Shown piece by piece: positions 6,228-7,415 of a DNA stretch of 7,415 nucleotides. The DNA lies in assembly GCA_021158865.1 (NCBI GenBank), contig JAGGSX010000108.1:1-7415 (forward strand), given 5' to 3'. Made by a program: the position numbers and the translations under genes. A model generated the notes under the pieces. The model did not search any database, was not told the origin of the DNA, and was given only the letters and a program-made list of their open reading frames with translations. Each line of letters opens with the position of its first letter. Position 1 is the stretch's first letter. The stretch is from Thermoplasmata archaeon (GTDB lineage Archaea > Thermoplasmatota > E2 > UBA202 > JdFR-43).

Positions 6228-7179
6228 AAAAATGATTGTGAAAGAAGATGCAGAAACAAATCCAGATTTTGGAAAAAATCCAAAAAAAAGGACGATAGAA
6301 GAACTCATAGAAAATGGTTTTGTTATAATAGATAAACCATCCGGTCCAACATCCCACCAAGTTGCAGCTTGGGTGAAAGAAATACTGCATATCAGGAAAG
6401 CAGGGCATGGAGGAACTTTGGATCCAAATGTTACAGGTGTTTTACCAATTGCTCTTCAAAATGCTGCAAAAGTTATAGGGATTATGCATACTGCTACAAA
6501 AGAATATGTCGGCGTTCTGCGGCTCCATTGTGATGTTGATGAAAAAAAATTAAGAGAAACAACAAAAAAGTTTATTGGAAAGATATGGCAGACGCCTCCA
6601 AAAGAGGCAGCAGTTAAAAGAGTCAAAAGGCAGAGAACAATATATTATCTTAATATTATAGAAATTGACGGACATGACATCCTTTTTAAGGTTGGATGTG
6701 AAGGAGGAACTTATATAAGAGTTTTATGCAGGGATATTGGCAATAAGATGGGATGCAAAGCTCATATGCAGGAATTAAGGAGAACAAAAAGCGGAATATT
6801 TAAAGAAGATGATGCAGTCATATTGCAGGATTTACTCGATGCCTATATATTCTGGAAAGAAGGAGAAGAAAAATTTTTAAGGAAGGTTATACATCCAGTT
6901 GAAGAAATGCTGAATGATATACCTACAATAGTAATAAAAGATTCAGCAGTCGACGCTATATGTCATGGGGCAAATGTTGCATTGCCAGGTATAGCAAAAT
7001 TGAGCACTGGAATAAAAAAAGGGAGTATGGTTGCAATAAAAACTTTAAAGGGTGAGGCAGTGGCAATTGGTAATGCATTGATGGATACGCGAGAAATAAT
7101 AGAAAAAGATAAAGGTATAGCAGTTGATATAAATCGAGTCATAATGAAGCCAGGAACTTATCCAAAAATGTGGAAATAA
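6220..7179 (+). CDS. cbf5: tRNA/rRNA pseudouridine synthase Cbf5 (TruB family)
   Basis: Cbf5 is the catalytic subunit of archaeal H/ACA ribonucleoproteins (with Nop10, Gar1 and L7Ae), and it also makes pseudouridine 55 in tRNA. The 319-residue protein matches archaeal Cbf5 from end to end. It has 'DAETNPDFGK' (10-19), 'IIDKPSGPTSHQVAAWVK' (36-53), the catalytic motif GHGGTLDPNVTGVLP with Asp 68, 'KEYVGVLRLH' with Tyr 96, 'VGCEGGTYIRVLCRDIG' (158-174), 'AHMQELRRTKSGIF' (181-194), and a C-terminal PUA domain at about 235-310 ending YPKMWK. ATG 6220 overlaps the end of the propeller gene by eight bases; ATG 6232 (Met 5) is an alternative start, but neither has a strong Shine-Dalgarno. The stop is two bases before tRNA-Ser. 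No H/ACA guide RNA was recognised nearby. Confidence 0.96.
   Translation: MNKKMIVKEDAETNPDFGKNPKKRTIEELIENGFVIIDKPSGPTSHQVAAWVKEILHIRKAGHGGTLDPNVTGVLPIALQNAAKVIGIMHTATKEYVGVLRLHCDVDEKKLRETTKKFIGKIWQTPPKEAAVKRVKRQRTIYYLNIIEIDGHDILFKVGCEGGTYIRVLCRDIGNKMGCKAHMQELRRTKSGIFKEDDAVILQDLLDAYIFWKEGEEKFLRKVIHPVEEMLNDIPTIVIKDSAVDAICHGANVALPGIAKLSTGIKKGSMVAIKTLKGEAVAIGNALMDTREIIEKDKGIAVDINRVIMKPGTYPKMWK
7126..7134 (+). promoter_or_regulatory. Possible TATA box for tRNA-Ser inside cbf5
   Basis: GATATAAAT lies about 50 bases upstream of the tRNA 5' end, within the last codons of cbf5. It would place initiation roughly 25-30 bases before the tRNA. No clear BRE precedes it and the local sequence is AT-rich, so chance occurrence is quite possible. 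The alternative is read-through from the cbf5 operon. Confidence 0.22.
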
Positions 7180-7181
7180 AT

Positions 7182-7266
7182 GCTGAGGTAGCCCAGCCCG
7201 GAAAGGCGCAGGCCTGGAGAGCCTGTGGTGCATTGCACCTCGAGGGTTCAAATCCCTCCCTCAGCG
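7182..7266 (+). tRNA. tRNA-Ser (anticodon GGA)
   Basis: A complete class II cloverleaf of 85 nt is visible. The acceptor stem GCTGAGG (7182-7188) pairs with CCTCAGC (7259-7265), with discriminator G at 7266. The D stem is GCC (7191-7193) with GGC (7205-7207). The anticodon stem is CAGGC (7209-7213) with GCCTG (7221-7225), around the loop CTGGAGA, giving anticodon GGA at 7216-7218, which reads UCC and UCU. The long variable arm GGTGC/GCACC (7227-7231 with 7235-7239) is diagnostic for Ser or Leu. The T stem is GAGGG/CCCTC with loop TTCAAAT. CCA is not encoded, so it must be added by the nucleotidyltransferase. No intron is seen. Confidence 0.97.
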
Positions 7267-7415
7267 CTATTTTAATATTAAAATTTATATCTACAGAAAT
7301 CAAAAAACAATTCTCCTTCATATTTTGATTACATTTGGTTATATATTTCTTCTGTATTTCATCTCCAGTTAGGAAAAATATGAACTTATAAAATTTATCA
7401 AACACACCAAAAAAC
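7267..7415. other. AT-rich non-coding tail after tRNA-Ser
   Basis: These last 149 bases hold no gene I can support. Directly after the tRNA is the perfect palindrome TTTTAATATTAAAA (7270-7283), whose T-run could end the transcript. Further TATA-like strings (TTATATAT at 7339-7346, CTTATAAAATTT near 7385) could be promoters for genes beyond the window, but in such AT-rich DNA they carry little weight. Confidence 0.5.
7270..7283 (+). terminator. Possible terminator after tRNA-Ser: AT palindrome
   Basis: TTTTAATATTAAAA is a perfect 14-base palindrome starting four bases after the tRNA discriminator base. A run of four T after a tRNA is a typical archaeal termination signal. The all-AT arms make a stable RNA hairpin unlikely, so the T-run is the more relevant part. 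Confidence 0.3.

Noticed and set aside
5878..6408. Minus-strand 176-codon open frame rich in Phe, Tyr, His and Cys
   Set aside because: The composition is what antisense of Lys/Glu/Met-rich AT-biased coding DNA gives. It is opposite the propeller gene and cbf5.
7139..7405. Minus-strand 88-codon open frame across the tRNA, encoding …REGFEPSRCNAPQALQA…
   Set aside because: The GFEPSRC…PGWATSA string is the antisense translation of a tRNA-Ser gene, a well-known source of spurious proteins. The frame also overlaps the 3' end of cbf5, and the rest is AT-rich DNA.
7267..7415. tRNA-adjacent integration site of a mobile element
   Set aside because: No integrase gene and no repeat of the tRNA 3' end are present in the remaining 149 bases. 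It could only be judged with more sequence to the right.

Overview
The window is archaeal. TiaS (tRNA-Ile2 agmatinylcytidine synthetase) is an archaea-only enzyme. The Cbf5-type pseudouridine synthase, the archaeal-style Cro/C1 regulator and the class II tRNA-Ser without an encoded CCA agree with this, as do promoters that look leaderless with BRE/TATA elements. The DNA is AT-rich and uses mainly AGA for Arg and ATA for Ile. The partial exported protein at the left edge resembles gingipain-type (C25) protease propeptides. Together with the low GC, this makes a Thermoplasmatota-like euryarchaeote my best guess, but that placement is an inference.

Two gene clusters diverge from about 3.5 kb. 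Leftward (minus strand) run tiaS, an ACSM-like acyl-CoA synthetase, and the first 173 codons of a secreted protein that continues past base 1. Rightward (plus strand) run a conserved archaeal HTH regulator, thyX (flavin-dependent thymidylate synthase), a membrane-anchored surface protein predicted to be a seven-bladed beta-propeller, cbf5, and tRNA-Ser(GGA). The four rightward protein genes overlap at every junction, and the tRNA begins two bases after the cbf5 stop, so this looks like one transcription unit. No intergenic stretch reaches 300 bases.

Three genes (tiaS, the HTH regulator and the acyl-CoA synthetase) have TATA-like boxes centred about 24-25 nt upstream of a start codon. That is the geometry of leaderless transcripts. 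By contrast, thyX and the exported gene at the left edge carry a GAGAGG Shine-Dalgarno sequence. The divergent tiaS and HTH promoters are packed into about 35 bp, so the two genes must share control space, and the HTH protein is an obvious candidate regulator of it.

Functionally, the window joins RNA maturation (TiaS, Cbf5, tRNA-Ser), dTMP synthesis (ThyX), acid activation to CoA thioesters, and two cell-surface proteins. I see no CRISPR array, insertion sequence, phage gene or toxin-antitoxin pair. Most genes are core archaeal genes. The least explained item is the propeller protein inserted between thyX and cbf5.
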